Of a DNA stretch of 64,000 nt, positions 11,295-20,066 are shown piece by piece. Numbering within the stretch: the stretch's first letter is position 1; the number at the start of each line of letters is the position of its first letter. This DNA comes from Arcobacter roscoffensis. GTDB lineage: Bacteria; Campylobacterota; Campylobacteria; Campylobacterales; Arcobacteraceae. The stretch lies in assembly GCF_024267655.1 (NCBI RefSeq), contig NZ_CP100595.1, positions 1-64,000 on the forward strand, in the 5' to 3' direction. The position numbers and the translations under genes were made by a program. The notes under the pieces are model-generated. The model made no database searches and had not been told where the DNA came from. It was given only the letters and a program-made list of their open reading frames with translations.

Positions 11295-11701
11295 TGGTTT
11301 ATTTAACTCTTTTTGTATCAGCTTTAGTATCTGCAACACTAATTCCTTTTGGAAGTGAAGCATTATTAATTTATGATATAAAAGAGGGATATAACCTTTA
11401 TTTACTACTTTTCTTTGCAACACTTGGAAACTCTCTTGGTTCTATAATAAACTATTTTTTAGGTTTAAAAGGGGAAGAGTTTCTAGTGAGAAAAAAGCTT
11501 TTGAATAAAAAAAGAGTTTTAGAAACTAAAAAGTACTTTGATAAGTATGGTTTTTGGTGTATTTTACTTTCATGGGTTCCAATAATAGGTGACCCTATTA
11601 CTTTCATAGCAGGAGTTTTAAAATTTAATTTAAAACTCTTTATTCTACTTATAGTTATTGCTAAGTTTTCAAGATATGCTTTTATAGCTTTTTTGATTTA
11701 A
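11294..11701 (+). CDS. YqaA/DedA-like membrane protein
   Basis: 135 aa with about four hydrophobic segments. It has the SNARE-associated DedA/YqaA pattern: an N-terminal LIPFGSEALLI, the Gly-rich LGNSLGSIINYFLG, and WVPIIGDPITFIAGVLKF near residues 92-110, matching the conserved re-entrant motif of YqaA proteins. Family members are implicated in lipid handling or membrane homeostasis; the role here is not known. It is coupled to the DMT gene and ends overlapping the convergent pseudouridine synthase by four bases. Confidence 0.75.
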   Translation: MVYLTLFVSALVSATLIPFGSEALLIYDIKEGYNLYLLLFFATLGNSLGSIINYFLGLKGEEFLVRKKLLNKKRVLETKKYFDKYGFWCILLSWVPIIGDPITFIAGVLKFNLKLFILLIVIAKFSRYAFIAFLI

Positions 11702-12612
11702 GAATTAAACTCATTTATAATATCTTTGTTTTTAGAGAAGATTTTGTAAATCACTCCTTGAAAAGTAAACTCTAAATAGTTTGCATGAAGCCAAAGCCTT
11801 GAGGCTTTAGTCTCTTTTTCTCTTATACTTTGTTCCAAAGTTTTATTTAAATAAGCTTCAGCAATATCATCATTAACTCCATATATAGGATCACCTATGA
11901 TTCTATGTCCTATTGAGTATAAATGAACTCTAATTTGATGTTGCCTTCCTGTGATGGGTTGAGCCTCTACTAAAGTAATGTTTCTTTCACTATTATATTT
12001 TATTGGTTTTATAATAGTACATGACTCTTTTCCTTCATCTCCTGCACTCATTCTAACACCAATATTTTTACCCTCTTTTTGAAGTTTACTATCAATAGTT
12101 ACTTCCTTATCAATTTCACCCTCAACTATTGCAAGATATGATTTATGATACTGTTTTGTTTCAAACATATCTTTTAATTGTTTTTCAGATTTTTTATTTT
12201 TTCCAACAATTACAAGTCCTGATGTTTCTGCATCAATTCTATGAATTAAGTTTGCATTTTCTCCAAAATGGTATCTAATTTCATCTAGCAATGAATATTT
12301 AGTGTTCTTAGAAATTGGGTGTACCATAAGGTTCGTTGGTTTATCAAAAATAGCAAAATTTTCAAACTCAATTAGAGGCTTTAAACCCCTCGTAGCACCC
12401 TCAAAAACAGCCATGTATATGTAATGTGTATCTATTATGTCTTTTGGTTTTAAAACCTTCATGTTTTCATCAAAGACTCTTCCTCTAGAAGCGTACTTCT
12501 GGGCTTTTGTATGGTGTATAGTTAAGTTTTGTAGCAAAAAAAGGCTTAGTTTTTTACCTTTTTCGGCTTTTATTTTCTTTAAAATAAATGGCAAATTCTT
12601 TTCCTGAAACAA
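11698..12612 (-). CDS. RluA-family pseudouridine synthase
   Basis: 304 aa. Contains the catalytic motif HRIDAETSGLVIVGKNKKS with the active Asp (near residue 124), the GRQHQIRVHLYSIGHRIIGDPIYG segment near 225-248, and an S4-like N-terminus. Such enzymes isomerise uridines in 23S rRNA or tRNA; which site is modified here cannot be told from sequence. Length fits RluA/RluD relatives. Confidence 0.88.
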   Translation of the reverse strand: MFQEKNLPFILKKIKAEKGKKLSLFLLQNLTIHHTKAQKYASRGRVFDENMKVLKPKDIIDTHYIYMAVFEGATRGLKPLIEFENFAIFDKPTNLMVHPISKNTKYSLLDEIRYHFGENANLIHRIDAETSGLVIVGKNKKSEKQLKDMFETKQYHKSYLAIVEGEIDKEVTIDSKLQKEGKNIGVRMSAGDEGKESCTIIKPIKYNSERNITLVEAQPITGRQHQIRVHLYSIGHRIIGDPIYGVNDDIAEAYLNKTLEQSIREKETKASRLWLHANYLEFTFQGVIYKIFSKNKDIINEFNS

Positions 12613-12775
12613 TCAAATAGGGCAATTTTTGTCTTATTTAATTCTTTTGTATTTTTTAGTTAAATTTTTTATCTTATTTAATCAAATTTTTTGACTTTTT
12701 TAGATAACATATCATACATAAATTAAAAGAAAAATGTGATAAATTTTGAAAACATTGATAATAGGGGATTTGTAG

Positions 12776-14104
12776 ATGGTTGAAAGATATGCAAGAGAAG
12801 AGATGGCAAAACATTGGACACAACATGCAAGATATGCAGCATGGCTTGAAGTTGAAAAAGCAGCTGTAAAAGCTTGGAACAAATTAGGACTTATTCCTGA
12901 TAAAGATTGTGAAAAGATTGTAAAAAACGCAACTTTCTCAGTAGAGAGAATTGAGGAAATTGAAGCAATTACTAAACATGACTTAATCGCATTTAACACA
13001 AGCGTTTCAGAGTCTTTAGGAAAAGAGTCTAGATGGTTCCACTATGGTATGACTTCATCTGATGCAGTTGATACTGGTGTTGCTTTACAAATGAGAGATT
13101 CACTAAAATTAGTTATCAAAGATGTAAAAATGCTTATGAAATCTATCAAAAGAAGAGCTAAAGAGCATAAATATACACTAATGGTAGGAAGATCTCACGG
13201 CATTCATGGTGAGCCTATTACATTTGGTCTTACTTTAGCTGTATGGTATGATGAAATGAAAAGACACCTTAAAAACTTAAAAGAGACTCTAAAAGTTATC
13301 TCTGTTGGACAAATTTCAGGTGCTATGGGTAACTTTGCTCACGCTCCTTTAGAGTTAGAAGAGTATGCAATGAAAGAATTAGGTTTAAAACCAGAGCCTT
13401 GTTCAAACCAAGTTGTTCATAGAGATAGATACGCAAGACTTGCTACTGCATTAGCTTCTATGGCATCAACTATTGAAAAATTTGCTGTTCAAGTAAGACA
13501 CTTACAAAGAACAGAAGTTTATGAAGCAGAAGAGTTCTTTGCAAAAGGTCAAAAAGGATCTTCTGCTATGCCTCACAAAAGAAACCCTATTTTAACTGAA
13601 AACATTACAGGACTTGCAAGATCTATTAGAGCTCACGCAATTCCAGCTATGGAAAATGTAGCTTTATGGCACGAAAGAGATATCTCTCATTCATCAAGTG
13701 AAAGATTCTGGTTACCAGATGCATTTATTACAACTGATTTCATGTTACATAGAATGAACAATGTAATAGCAAATTTAACTGTAATGCCTGAAAATATGAT
13801 GAAAAACTTAAATCAAACTGGTGGTTTAGTATTCAGCCAGCGAGTATTATTAGAGTTACCACTTCAAGGTGTAAGTAGAGAAGATGCATATAAAATCGTT
13901 CAAAGAAATGCAATGAAAGTATGGGCTGAGATTAAAGAAGGTAAGCCAACAGTAAATAAAAAAGGCGAGTCTTTATACTTAGGACACTTATTATCTGACA
14001 AAGATTTAAGAGCTAAATTAAGCGAAAAGCAAATTAGAGAGTGTTTCAACTTTGATTACTACACTAAAAACGTTGATGCAATCTACAAAAGAGTATTTAA
14101 ATAA
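12776..14104 (+). CDS. purB: Adenylosuccinate lyase
   Basis: Splits SAICAR and adenylosuccinate in purine synthesis; cytoplasmic homotetramer. The 442-aa sequence has the fumarase/aspartase superfamily signature GSSAMPHKRNP near residues 261-271 with the catalytic Ser, plus TSSDAVDTG near 92 and the basic-residue motif GRSHGIHGEP. Start ATG follows ATAGGGGA. It has its own AT-rich upstream region and a 77-base gap to nrdA without a clear terminator. Confidence 0.95.
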   Translation: MVERYAREEMAKHWTQHARYAAWLEVEKAAVKAWNKLGLIPDKDCEKIVKNATFSVERIEEIEAITKHDLIAFNTSVSESLGKESRWFHYGMTSSDAVDTGVALQMRDSLKLVIKDVKMLMKSIKRRAKEHKYTLMVGRSHGIHGEPITFGLTLAVWYDEMKRHLKNLKETLKVISVGQISGAMGNFAHAPLELEEYAMKELGLKPEPCSNQVVHRDRYARLATALASMASTIEKFAVQVRHLQRTEVYEAEEFFAKGQKGSSAMPHKRNPILTENITGLARSIRAHAIPAMENVALWHERDISHSSSERFWLPDAFITTDFMLHRMNNVIANLTVMPENMMKNLNQTGGLVFSQRVLLELPLQGVSREDAYKIVQRNAMKVWAEIKEGKPTVNKKGESLYLGHLLSDKDLRAKLSEKQIRECFNFDYYTKNVDAIYKRVFK

Positions 14105-14181
14105 AAATACTCTTTCATTTAACAAAAAATTGATAAAAATACTAACAAATATAAACAAGGTAATTAAGAAAGGCAATTAAA

Positions 14182-16566
14182 ATGGCAATTATGATTCAAA
14201 AAAGAAATGGTCGTAAAGAGGTTTTAGATATTACTAAAATCCAAAAAATGACTATTGATGCAACAAAAGATTTAGATGGAGTATCTCAAAGTGAATTAGA
14301 GCTTGATTCTCAAATCAAATTTGTAGATGGAATGAAAAGTTCTGATGTACAAGATGCTCTAATTAAAACAGCAGTAGAAAAAATTGATATAGATGTTCCA
14401 AACTGGACATTTACTGCAGCAAGACTTTATTTATTTGACCTTTACCATAGAGTAGGAAAAGAGACTCATGGTATCAAAGGTGAGCCTTATTGCCATTTAA
14501 AAGATTACCTAAAGTATGGTAAAGATGCTGGAAGACTTATCCCAAATTTAGGTGAAGGATATGATTTAGATGATTTAAATAATCATATGGATCCTTCTAG
14601 AGATTTACTTTTTAATTATCTTGGAATTAAAACTCTATACGATAGATATTTAATTAAAAACAAAAAAGGTAACCCTATTGAGTTACCACAGCAAATGTTT
14701 ATGGCAATTGCAATGTTCTTAGCTCAAGATGAAGATAATAAACAACAAGCAGCTAAAGACTTCTATGATGTAGTATCTAAGTTTGAAGTTATGCTAGCAA
14801 CTCCTACTTTATCAAATGCAAGAACAAATAGACACCAATTATCTTCATGTTATATAGGTTCTACTCCTGATAATATTGAAGGTATTTTTGATTCATACCA
14901 TGAAATGGCACTATTATCTAAATATGGTGGCGGTATTGGTTGGGATTGGAACCAAGTAAGAGCTTTAGGTGGCGTTATTGATGACCATAAAAGTGCTGCT
15001 GGTGGAACTGTACCATTCCTTAAAATCACAAATGACGTTGCTTTAGCAGTTGATCAATTAGGTACTAGAAAAGGTGCAATTGCTGTATATCTTGAGCCTT
15101 GGCATATGGATATAGTTGATTTTATTGACCTTAAGAAAAATTCTGGTGAAGAAAGAAGAAGAGCCCATGACTTATTTCCATCATTATGGATTACTGATTT
15201 ATTCATGGAAAGAGTATTAGAAGATTCTCATTGGACTTTATTTGACCCTTATGAAGTAAAAGATTTATCTGAACTTCATGGTGATGCATTTAGAGCTAGA
15301 TATGAAGAGTATGAGCAAGATGAAAACATCACAAAAGATAGAATAAAAGCAAAAGATTTATGGAAAAAAATCCTTACTTCTTACTTTGAGTCTGGTTCTC
15401 CATTCCTTTGTTTCAAAGATAATGCAAACAAAGCAAATCCAAACTCTCATGTAGGACATATTAGATCTTCAAATCTTTGTACAGAGATTTTCCAAAATAC
15501 AAATCCTAACCACTATAAAATCAAATTAGAGTTTGAAGATGGAAGTATCGAAACATATGAAGAAAATGAATTAATCACTGTTGATGGTGGTATTCAAAAG
15601 AAAGCAAATAAAGTAACTGCACTTGATTCAATCAATGGAAAAAGAGTATTTATCGTAGAAAAAGATAAAACAGATGGAGATACTGCTGTATGTAACTTAG
15701 CATCTGTTAACCTATCTAGAATTAACACTCAAGAAGATATTGAAAGAGTTGTTCCTATTGCAGTTAGAATGCTTGACAATGTTATTGATTTAAACTTCTA
15801 CCCACTAAGAAAAGTAAAAGCAACTAACTTAAAATCAAGATCAATTGGTCTTGGAGTAATGGGTGAAGCTCAAATGTTAGCAGAACAACAACTTGTATGG
15901 GGAAGCCAAGAGCACTTTAAAAAGATTGACCAAGTTATGGAAGCAATTTCTTATAATGCTATTAAATCTTCATCTGATTTAGCTCTTGAAAAAGGAACTT
16001 ACCCTACTTTTGAAGGTTCTAAATGGTCGCAAGGTCTTATGCCTCATGATCACGCACCTCAAGCAGTAAAAGCTTTAGTAAATAGAGATTTATTTGACTC
16101 TGCTTATAACTGGGAAGAGTTAAGAGAGAAAGTTAAAAAAGACGGTATGAGAAATGGTTACCTAATGGCAGTGGCACCTACTTCATCTATTTCTATTTTA
16201 GTTGGTACTACTCAAGCAATTGAGCCTGTATATAAAAGAAAATGGTATGAAGAGAATTTATCAGGATTAATTCCTGTTGTTGTTCCAAAATTAAGCCCAG
16301 AAACATGGTCTTACTACACTCCTGCATTTGAAGTTGATCAATTAAATGTAATTAGAGCAGCAGCTATTAGACAAAAATGGATTGACCAAGGTCAGTCAAC
16401 AAATATCTTTATGAGTTTAGATAAAGCAAGTGGTAGATATTTACATGAAATTTATACACTAGCTTGGAAACTAGGTCTTAAATCAACTTACTACCTAAGA
16501 AGTCAATCTCCTGAAGCTAACAATGATGTAGAAGATAGAAGTATGGAGTGTGCAGGTTGTCAATAA
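14182..16566 (+). CDS. nrdA: Ribonucleoside-diphosphate reductase, alpha subunit
   Basis: Catalytic subunit of aerobic class Ia ribonucleotide reductase. 794 aa with an N-terminal ATP-cone (residues 1-95), the redox cysteine in LSSCYIGS near 228, the thiyl-radical region NLCTEIFQN near 431-439, AVCNLASVNLS near 505, the Tyr pair region APTSSISILVGTTQAIEP, and a C-terminal CxxC tail (ECAGCQ). Between the two active-site segments lies an extra charged stretch of about 45-60 residues that I associate with Campylobacterota NrdA. nrdB follows 77 bases downstream. Confidence 0.96.
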   Translation: MAIMIQKRNGRKEVLDITKIQKMTIDATKDLDGVSQSELELDSQIKFVDGMKSSDVQDALIKTAVEKIDIDVPNWTFTAARLYLFDLYHRVGKETHGIKGEPYCHLKDYLKYGKDAGRLIPNLGEGYDLDDLNNHMDPSRDLLFNYLGIKTLYDRYLIKNKKGNPIELPQQMFMAIAMFLAQDEDNKQQAAKDFYDVVSKFEVMLATPTLSNARTNRHQLSSCYIGSTPDNIEGIFDSYHEMALLSKYGGGIGWDWNQVRALGGVIDDHKSAAGGTVPFLKITNDVALAVDQLGTRKGAIAVYLEPWHMDIVDFIDLKKNSGEERRRAHDLFPSLWITDLFMERVLEDSHWTLFDPYEVKDLSELHGDAFRARYEEYEQDENITKDRIKAKDLWKKILTSYFESGSPFLCFKDNANKANPNSHVGHIRSSNLCTEIFQNTNPNHYKIKLEFEDGSIETYEENELITVDGGIQKKANKVTALDSINGKRVFIVEKDKTDGDTAVCNLASVNLSRINTQEDIERVVPIAVRMLDNVIDLNFYPLRKVKATNLKSRSIGLGVMGEAQMLAEQQLVWGSQEHFKKIDQVMEAISYNAIKSSSDLALEKGTYPTFEGSKWSQGLMPHDHAPQAVKALVNRDLFDSAYNWEELREKVKKDGMRNGYLMAVAPTSSISILVGTTQAIEPVYKRKWYEENLSGLIPVVVPKLSPETWSYYTPAFEVDQLNVIRAAAIRQKWIDQGQSTNIFMSLDKASGRYLHEIYTLAWKLGLKSTYYLRSQSPEANNDVEDRSMECAGCQ

Positions 16567-16643
16567 GATAACCTTACACTTTTTTCATACGAAAAATTTA
16601 AAAAAATTAATAAAATATATTAAAAACTTAGAGGAAAATCCTA

Positions 16644-17675
16644 ATGGATAGAAAAACAATATATAACCCACAATCAAATGAAAATCTAACAGATAGAAGA
16701 ATATTTGGGGGAAACCCTGATGGTATGATCAACTTTACAAAGATGAAATACCAGTGGGCATTGAACTTATGGGATACTATGGAAGCAAATACTTGGTTTC
16801 CTAAAGAAGTTCAAATGACAGGTGATGCAAAAGATTATAAATATCTAACAGCACCTGAAAAAAGAATGTATGATTTAGTTTTATCACAACTAATCTTCAT
16901 GGATTCATTACAAACAAACAATTTAATGGATAATATGAATCCATATATCACAGCTCCTGAAGTAAATGCATGTTTATCAAGACAAGCATATGAAGAGGCA
17001 AATCACTCTAAATCATACGCTGTTATGGTAGAGTCTATTTCTGATAACACAGATGCTATTTATGATATGTGGAAAACAGATACAAAATTAAGAGAGAAAA
17101 ACAACTATATCGCAGATGTATATAAAAGCTTAACAGCTGGTGATGAAAGTGATATTACTGATGAGAAAATTTTACTTGCTATGTTTGCTAACCAGATCTT
17201 AGAAGGTTTATACTTCTATGCAGGATTTGCAGCAATGTATGCACTAGGAAAATCAGGAAAAATGCTTGGTTCTTCTCAAATGATTAGATTTATTCAAAGA
17301 GATGAAGTAACACACTTACTTTTATTCCAAAATATGATTAACTCTGTAAGAAAAGAAAGACCTGATTTATTTACACCTGAATTAGAGCAAACTGTAAGAG
17401 GTATGTTTAGAAAGGCTGTAGAGCTTGAAGCTTCATGGGGTTCATATATCACGCAAGGACAGATTTTAGGGTTCACAGACGCTATTATCACTCAATATAT
17501 CCAATACCTAGCAGATAGGAGACTAGAAGCAGTAGGGTATAAACCAGAATACAACGTAAAACACCCTATTCCGTGGGTAGATGGTTATGCGTCATTTAAT
17601 GACCAAAGAACCAACTTCTTTGAGGGGAATGTTGTAAACTATTCGAAAGGTTCGATAGACTTCGACGATTTTTAA
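16644..17675 (+). CDS. nrdB: Ribonucleoside-diphosphate reductase, beta subunit
   Basis: Di-metal radical-generating subunit of class I ribonucleotide reductase, partner of the upstream NrdA. 343 aa with metal ligands visible in [11 protein letters not shown] (Glu and His near 118-121) and [10 protein letters not shown] (Glu and His near 219-222). The C-terminal tail ends in GSIDFDDF, the usual NrdA-docking type of acidic/aromatic end. Start follows AGAGGAAA. Its TAA stop lies inside the left outer arm of a nested inverted repeat. Confidence 0.95.
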   Translation: MDRKTIYNPQSNENLTDRRIFGGNPDGMINFTKMKYQWALNLWDTMEANTWFPKEVQMTGDAKDYKYLTAPEKRMYDLVLSQLIFMDSLQTNNLMDNMNPYITAPEVNACLSRQAYEEANHSKSYAVMVESISDNTDAIYDMWKTDTKLREKNNYIADVYKSLTAGDESDITDEKILLAMFANQILEGLYFYAGFAAMYALGKSGKMLGSSQMIRFIQRDEVTHLLLFQNMINSVRKERPDLFTPELEQTVRGMFRKAVELEASWGSYITQGQILGFTDAIITQYIQYLADRRLEAVGYKPEYNVKHPIPWVDGYASFNDQRTNFFEGNVVNYSKGSIDFDDF

Positions 17676-17817
17676 TAGGTCTTTTTCTCAAAGAGAGTCT
17701 AACGACTTGACCTAATCTCTGCGTTGGAGCAGTTTTCTTACTCAGTCACTTACTGACTGTAAGCTCCTTCGCAATAAAACTGCTCCGCTTTGACCTTGAC
17801 TAAAATACCTATTAAAA
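17670..17817. repeat. Nested 148-bp imperfect palindrome after nrdB
   Basis: Three concentric inverted pairs are visible. Outer: TTTTAATAGGT (17670-17680) with ACCTATTAAAA (17807-17817). Middle: GGAGCAGTTTT (17726-17736) with AAAACTGCTCC (17776-17786). Inner: CAGTCA (17743-17748) with TGACTG (17754-17759), flanked by CTTA/TAAG. The centre is richer in G+C than its surroundings. It could act as a terminator, a small mobile repeat (MITE/REP-like) or a structured RNA; the type is undecided. Confidence 0.7.
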
Positions 17818-17828
17818 GGAGTCATTTT

Positions 17829-18340
17829 ATGTTTGATTTTTCTATTCTAAATGTATTAAATAGATTGGGTAAAATTCCATTTTTTATTTTTTTAGCTCTA
17901 TCTTTATTAACTACAATTTTACTTTTTCATCAAATACTTTTTTAAATCAGTTAGGTTTATTAGATATTAGCGATAATTATAAGTCTTATTTAGGTATTAC
18001 TTTTTTATTATCATCTATAATTGTTGTAATTAAAAGTATTGATTATTTATTTGTCTCAATTATTAAAGAATATATTGATGATTATAAAAGTCTAAAAAAT
18101 ATAAAACAGTTATTGGAAAATTGCTCTGCAGATGAAAAAGAGTATTTGAAAAAATATATAGAAGAGGATAAATCTACATTTTACTTCCCTATATCTGATG
18201 GAATAGCAAATGGTTTAAAGTTAAAAGGTATTTTATTTGTATCTTCGAATATTGGAACACATGGAGCTACTTTTCCTTTTAATATTCAACCTCATGTAAA
18301 GAAGACTTTGTTAAATTATCCTAATATTATAAAAGCTTAA
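17829..18340 (+). pseudogene. SieB-like superinfection exclusion protein, frameshifted
   Basis: Two reading frames together spell one SieB-family membrane protein. ATG 17829 (ribosome site AAAGGAG) reads a hydrophobic N-terminus for about 31 codons and then hits TAA at 17943-17945. From about 17924 the -1 frame continues without a stop to 18340: SSNTFLNQLGLLDISDNY, a second hydrophobic segment near 18000-18055, then TFYFPISDGIANGLKLKGI and FPFNIQPHV, the conserved SieB C-terminus. The shift lies near ACTTTTTC (17921-17928). Known SieB blocks superinfecting phage. A mutation or homopolymer sequencing error are both possible. Confidence 0.7.
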
Positions 18341-18389
18341 TATCTTACTAATCCAGACTTTGTGTGAAGTCCTATCTTTAGTATTTTGA

Positions 18390-18480
18390 TTGTTTTTTTA
18401 ATAAAAAAAGAATATAAATTTGAATTAACAGCTTAAATATAGAAACAGTATCAGGGGAGTGATTAGTTCCCCCTTTCGTT
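18390..18480 (+). ncRNA. Candidate small RNA, left unit of a convergent pair
   Basis: Promoter TTGTTT (18390-18395), 17-bp spacer, TATAAA (18413-18418). The predicted transcript carries CTTAAATA (18432-18439), TATCAGG (18449-18455) and AGTGATTA (18458-18465). The same three blocks occur in the same order in the minus-strand unit at 18638-18671. A short GGGGA/TCCCC hairpin (18454-18472) followed by CTTTCGTT could end it. Expression is not shown; the call rests on promoter shape and paralogy to the right-hand unit. Confidence 0.4.
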
Positions 18481-18541
18481 AATATGCTCTAATTGCGAAA
18501 ATTAGAAATATTAACAGTAATACTGTTAACTTATAATACAT
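18479..18541 (-). CDS. Tiny hydrophobic peptide (20 aa), candidate type I toxin-like
   Basis: ATG at 18541-18539, stop TAA at 18481-18479, with AAAAGGAC five to six bases upstream as a good ribosome site. After MYYK the peptide is almost entirely hydrophobic (LTVLLLIFLIFAI) and ends RAY, so it would span the membrane. The coding DNA contains a perfect 19-bp palindrome at 18511-18529. Size, composition and the RNA-like promoters on both sides resemble type I toxin loci. No homologue is recognised, so the peptide may not be real. Confidence 0.4.
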   Translation of the reverse strand: MYYKLTVLLLIFLIFAIRAY

Positions 18542-18586
18542 GCTTGTCCTTTTATTTGCACTCCCACCCATCACTACCCACAAAGC

Positions 18587-18673
18587 AAAAAAAAAGGCAA
18601 GAGGTTAACCTCTTGCCTTCAGTGCTATTTTTTCAGGTAATCACTCCTGATAGAATAAGCATGTATTTAAGTT
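18587..18673 (-). ncRNA. Candidate small RNA with consensus promoter and terminator
   Basis: On the minus strand a perfect sigma-70 promoter is seen: TTGACA (18708-18703), exactly 17 bp, TATAAT (18685-18680). Transcription from about 18673 would meet a perfect 26-bp palindrome (18619-18594) followed by a run of T (18595-18587), giving an RNA of about 85 nt. It contains CTTAAATA, TATCAGG and AGTGATTA, shared with the plus-strand unit at 18432-18465. Read-through would enter the 20-aa peptide ORF. Function unknown. Confidence 0.6.
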
Positions 18674-18808
18674 AGAATAATTATAGTAAAAATTAATAAG
18701 TTTGTCAATACATAATAAAAAAATTATTAATATAATAAACCAAACATTCAAACAAAATTCTATATAATCAATCCATATAAATACAAACAAAATTACTTAG
18801 GAGAGAGT

Positions 18809-18952
18809 TTGAAAAATATATTTATAATAGTTTTGATTGTTGTTTCGATGGCTTATATGGTAAATATTTTAGTTGATAAATACAATAATATCATAGAGCA
18901 AGAACAACAGCAAAAACAAAAGGTTTTACCTCAACAGCCAGTACAAAAGTAG
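18809..18952 (+). CDS. Small single-pass membrane protein (47 aa)
   Basis: TTG start at 18809 after the strong ribosome site TAGGAGAGAG. Codons 2-22 encode a hydrophobic segment (KNIFIIVLIVVSMAYMVNIL) followed by a Gln-rich tail (EQEQQQKQK, PQQPVQ). A hairpin lies just past the stop. Ribosome site, signal-anchor layout and terminator support a real gene. No family is recognised. Confidence 0.55.
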   Translation: MKNIFIIVLIVVSMAYMVNILVDKYNNIIEQEQQQKQKVLPQQPVQK

Positions 18953-18953
18953 T

Positions 18954-18982
18954 AAAGAAGAAAAACTTCTGTTTTCTTCTTT
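18954..18982. terminator. Bidirectional terminator hairpin
   Basis: AAAGAAGAAAA (18954-18964), loop ACTTCTG, TTTTCTTCTTT (18972-18982): an 11-bp stem between the 47-aa ORF and the convergent DsrE-like gene, with T-rich flanks in both directions. Confidence 0.75.
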
Positions 18983-19319
18983 ATATGCTTATGATATTAT
19001 CTCCTGATTGTATCCAATCAGTTAGAAGTTTTCCCGTGTGAAAAACATCTATATTACAAGCCACTAGGCTATCTTTTACTCCTAGATTTTCGCTACATTT
19101 TTGACAAGCTACAATTTTTACACCATCAGCTACCATCTCTTTTACTTTTTCTTGGATTTCTTTATCTTCATTTATTAGCTCTTGTGAGGCTCCCCATACA
19201 AGAATAGTTACATCTTCAATCCAGCCTTGTTTTTTTGCGTTGTGTGCATAAAGACACACCATATTTAGTGATGTTTCTTTATTGTTTGTAGTCCATAGTA
19301 TTTTTGCTTCTGATTGCAC
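18981..19319 (-). CDS. DsrE-family protein
   Basis: 112-aa cytoplasmic protein read from a GTG start. The pattern AKILWTTNNKETSLNMVCLYAHNAKKQGW at the N-terminus and VKIVACQKCSENLGV near residues 68-82 fit the DsrE/DsrF-like sulfur-relay fold, with candidate reactive cysteines in CQKC. Last gene of a three-gene minus-strand set after a dienelactone hydrolase and a cytochrome. The biochemical role is unknown. Confidence 0.75.
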   Translation of the reverse strand: MQSEAKILWTTNNKETSLNMVCLYAHNAKKQGWIEDVTILVWGASQELINEDKEIQEKVKEMVADGVKIVACQKCSENLGVKDSLVACNIDVFHTGKLLTDWIQSGDNIISI

Positions 19320-19328
19320 TTATCTCTC

Positions 19329-20057
19329 CTATTTTAAAGTTTCTTGTAAAACTTCTGTAAATCTATTCCATGACTTTTTATCTGCTTCTTCATGGTATCT
19401 TTTACTTCCAAATACTGTAAAAGCATGAGGAGCACCGCTGTATGTAATCATTTCATGTTTTAAGCCAGTTTGTTCAAGTTCAACTGCAAGGTTTGCAAAC
19501 TCTTGCATACTCACAGCCTTGTCTGCTGTTCCATGAAATACTACAACTTTACCTTTTGTATTTTTATAGTCTTGCCCCTTTGGAGTAGAAAGCCCTCCAT
19601 GGAAAGGTACATAAGCCTTTAGCCCTGCACCACTTCTAGCAAGTTCTAAAATAGCTGCACCACCAAAACAGTATCCTGTACCTAAGGCATTTGCAGTATT
19701 TGCACCTTGTTTTTTAGCCACTTCTAGTCCTGTAAAAAGTCTTTTTCTCATTTCTTCTCTATTTGTATATAAAGATTTAGTTAAAGCTTTTTTATCTTTT
19801 GTTTCTGTGGGTCTAATACCTTTTCCATATAAATCCACAGCAAAAGCTGCATAACCAAGCTTATTTAGCATTTCAACTCTTTTGATTTCATAGTCAGTAA
19901 CTCCATCCCAATCATGAACCATATAAACTAAAGGAGCATTTTTAGCAGCTGAACTGTAGTAACCTTCATACTCTTTACCATCAATCTCATAAGTAACATA
20001 GCCATTAGCAAAAGCTAAACTTGAAAGAACTGTAAGTGTTGTAAAATTTTTTTTCAT
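19329..20057 (-). CDS. Dienelactone hydrolase family protein, exported
   Basis: Alpha/beta hydrolase of 242 aa with a signal-like N-terminus ending near VLSSLAFANG. The nucleophile cysteine is seen in GTGYCFGGAAI near residue 128, the acid in HGTADKAV near 176, and the histidine in PHAFTVFGS near 208, giving the Cys-Asp-His triad of dienelactone hydrolases. Natural substrate unknown. Ribosome site AAGGAAAAG. Ten bases separate it from both neighbours, so an operon with the cytochrome and DsrE genes is likely. Confidence 0.83.
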   Translation of the reverse strand: MKKNFTTLTVLSSLAFANGYVTYEIDGKEYEGYYSSAAKNAPLVYMVHDWDGVTDYEIKRVEMLNKLGYAAFAVDLYGKGIRPTETKDKKALTKSLYTNREEMRKRLFTGLEVAKKQGANTANALGTGYCFGGAAILELARSGAGLKAYVPFHGGLSTPKGQDYKNTKGKVVVFHGTADKAVSMQEFANLAVELEQTGLKHEMITYSGAPHAFTVFGSKRYHEEADKKSWNRFTEVLQETLK

Positions 20058-20066
20058 ATCTTTTCC

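Noticed and set aside
15490-15690. Intein in NrdA
   Set aside because: Insert is far too short and lacks the N-terminal Cys/Ser block and C-terminal HN motif; reading frame and family motifs continue across it.
17829-17945. Programmed -1 frameshift in the SieB-like gene
   Set aside because: The ACTTTTTC tract does not give a standard X-XXY-YYZ slippery heptamer in frame and no downstream stimulatory hairpin is obvious; mutation or sequencing error is simpler.
18493-18675. Plus-strand 60-codon ORF with TTG start
   Set aside because: No ribosome site; it crosses the antisense of the peptide ORF and the 26-bp terminator palindrome, so it is a by-product of structured DNA.
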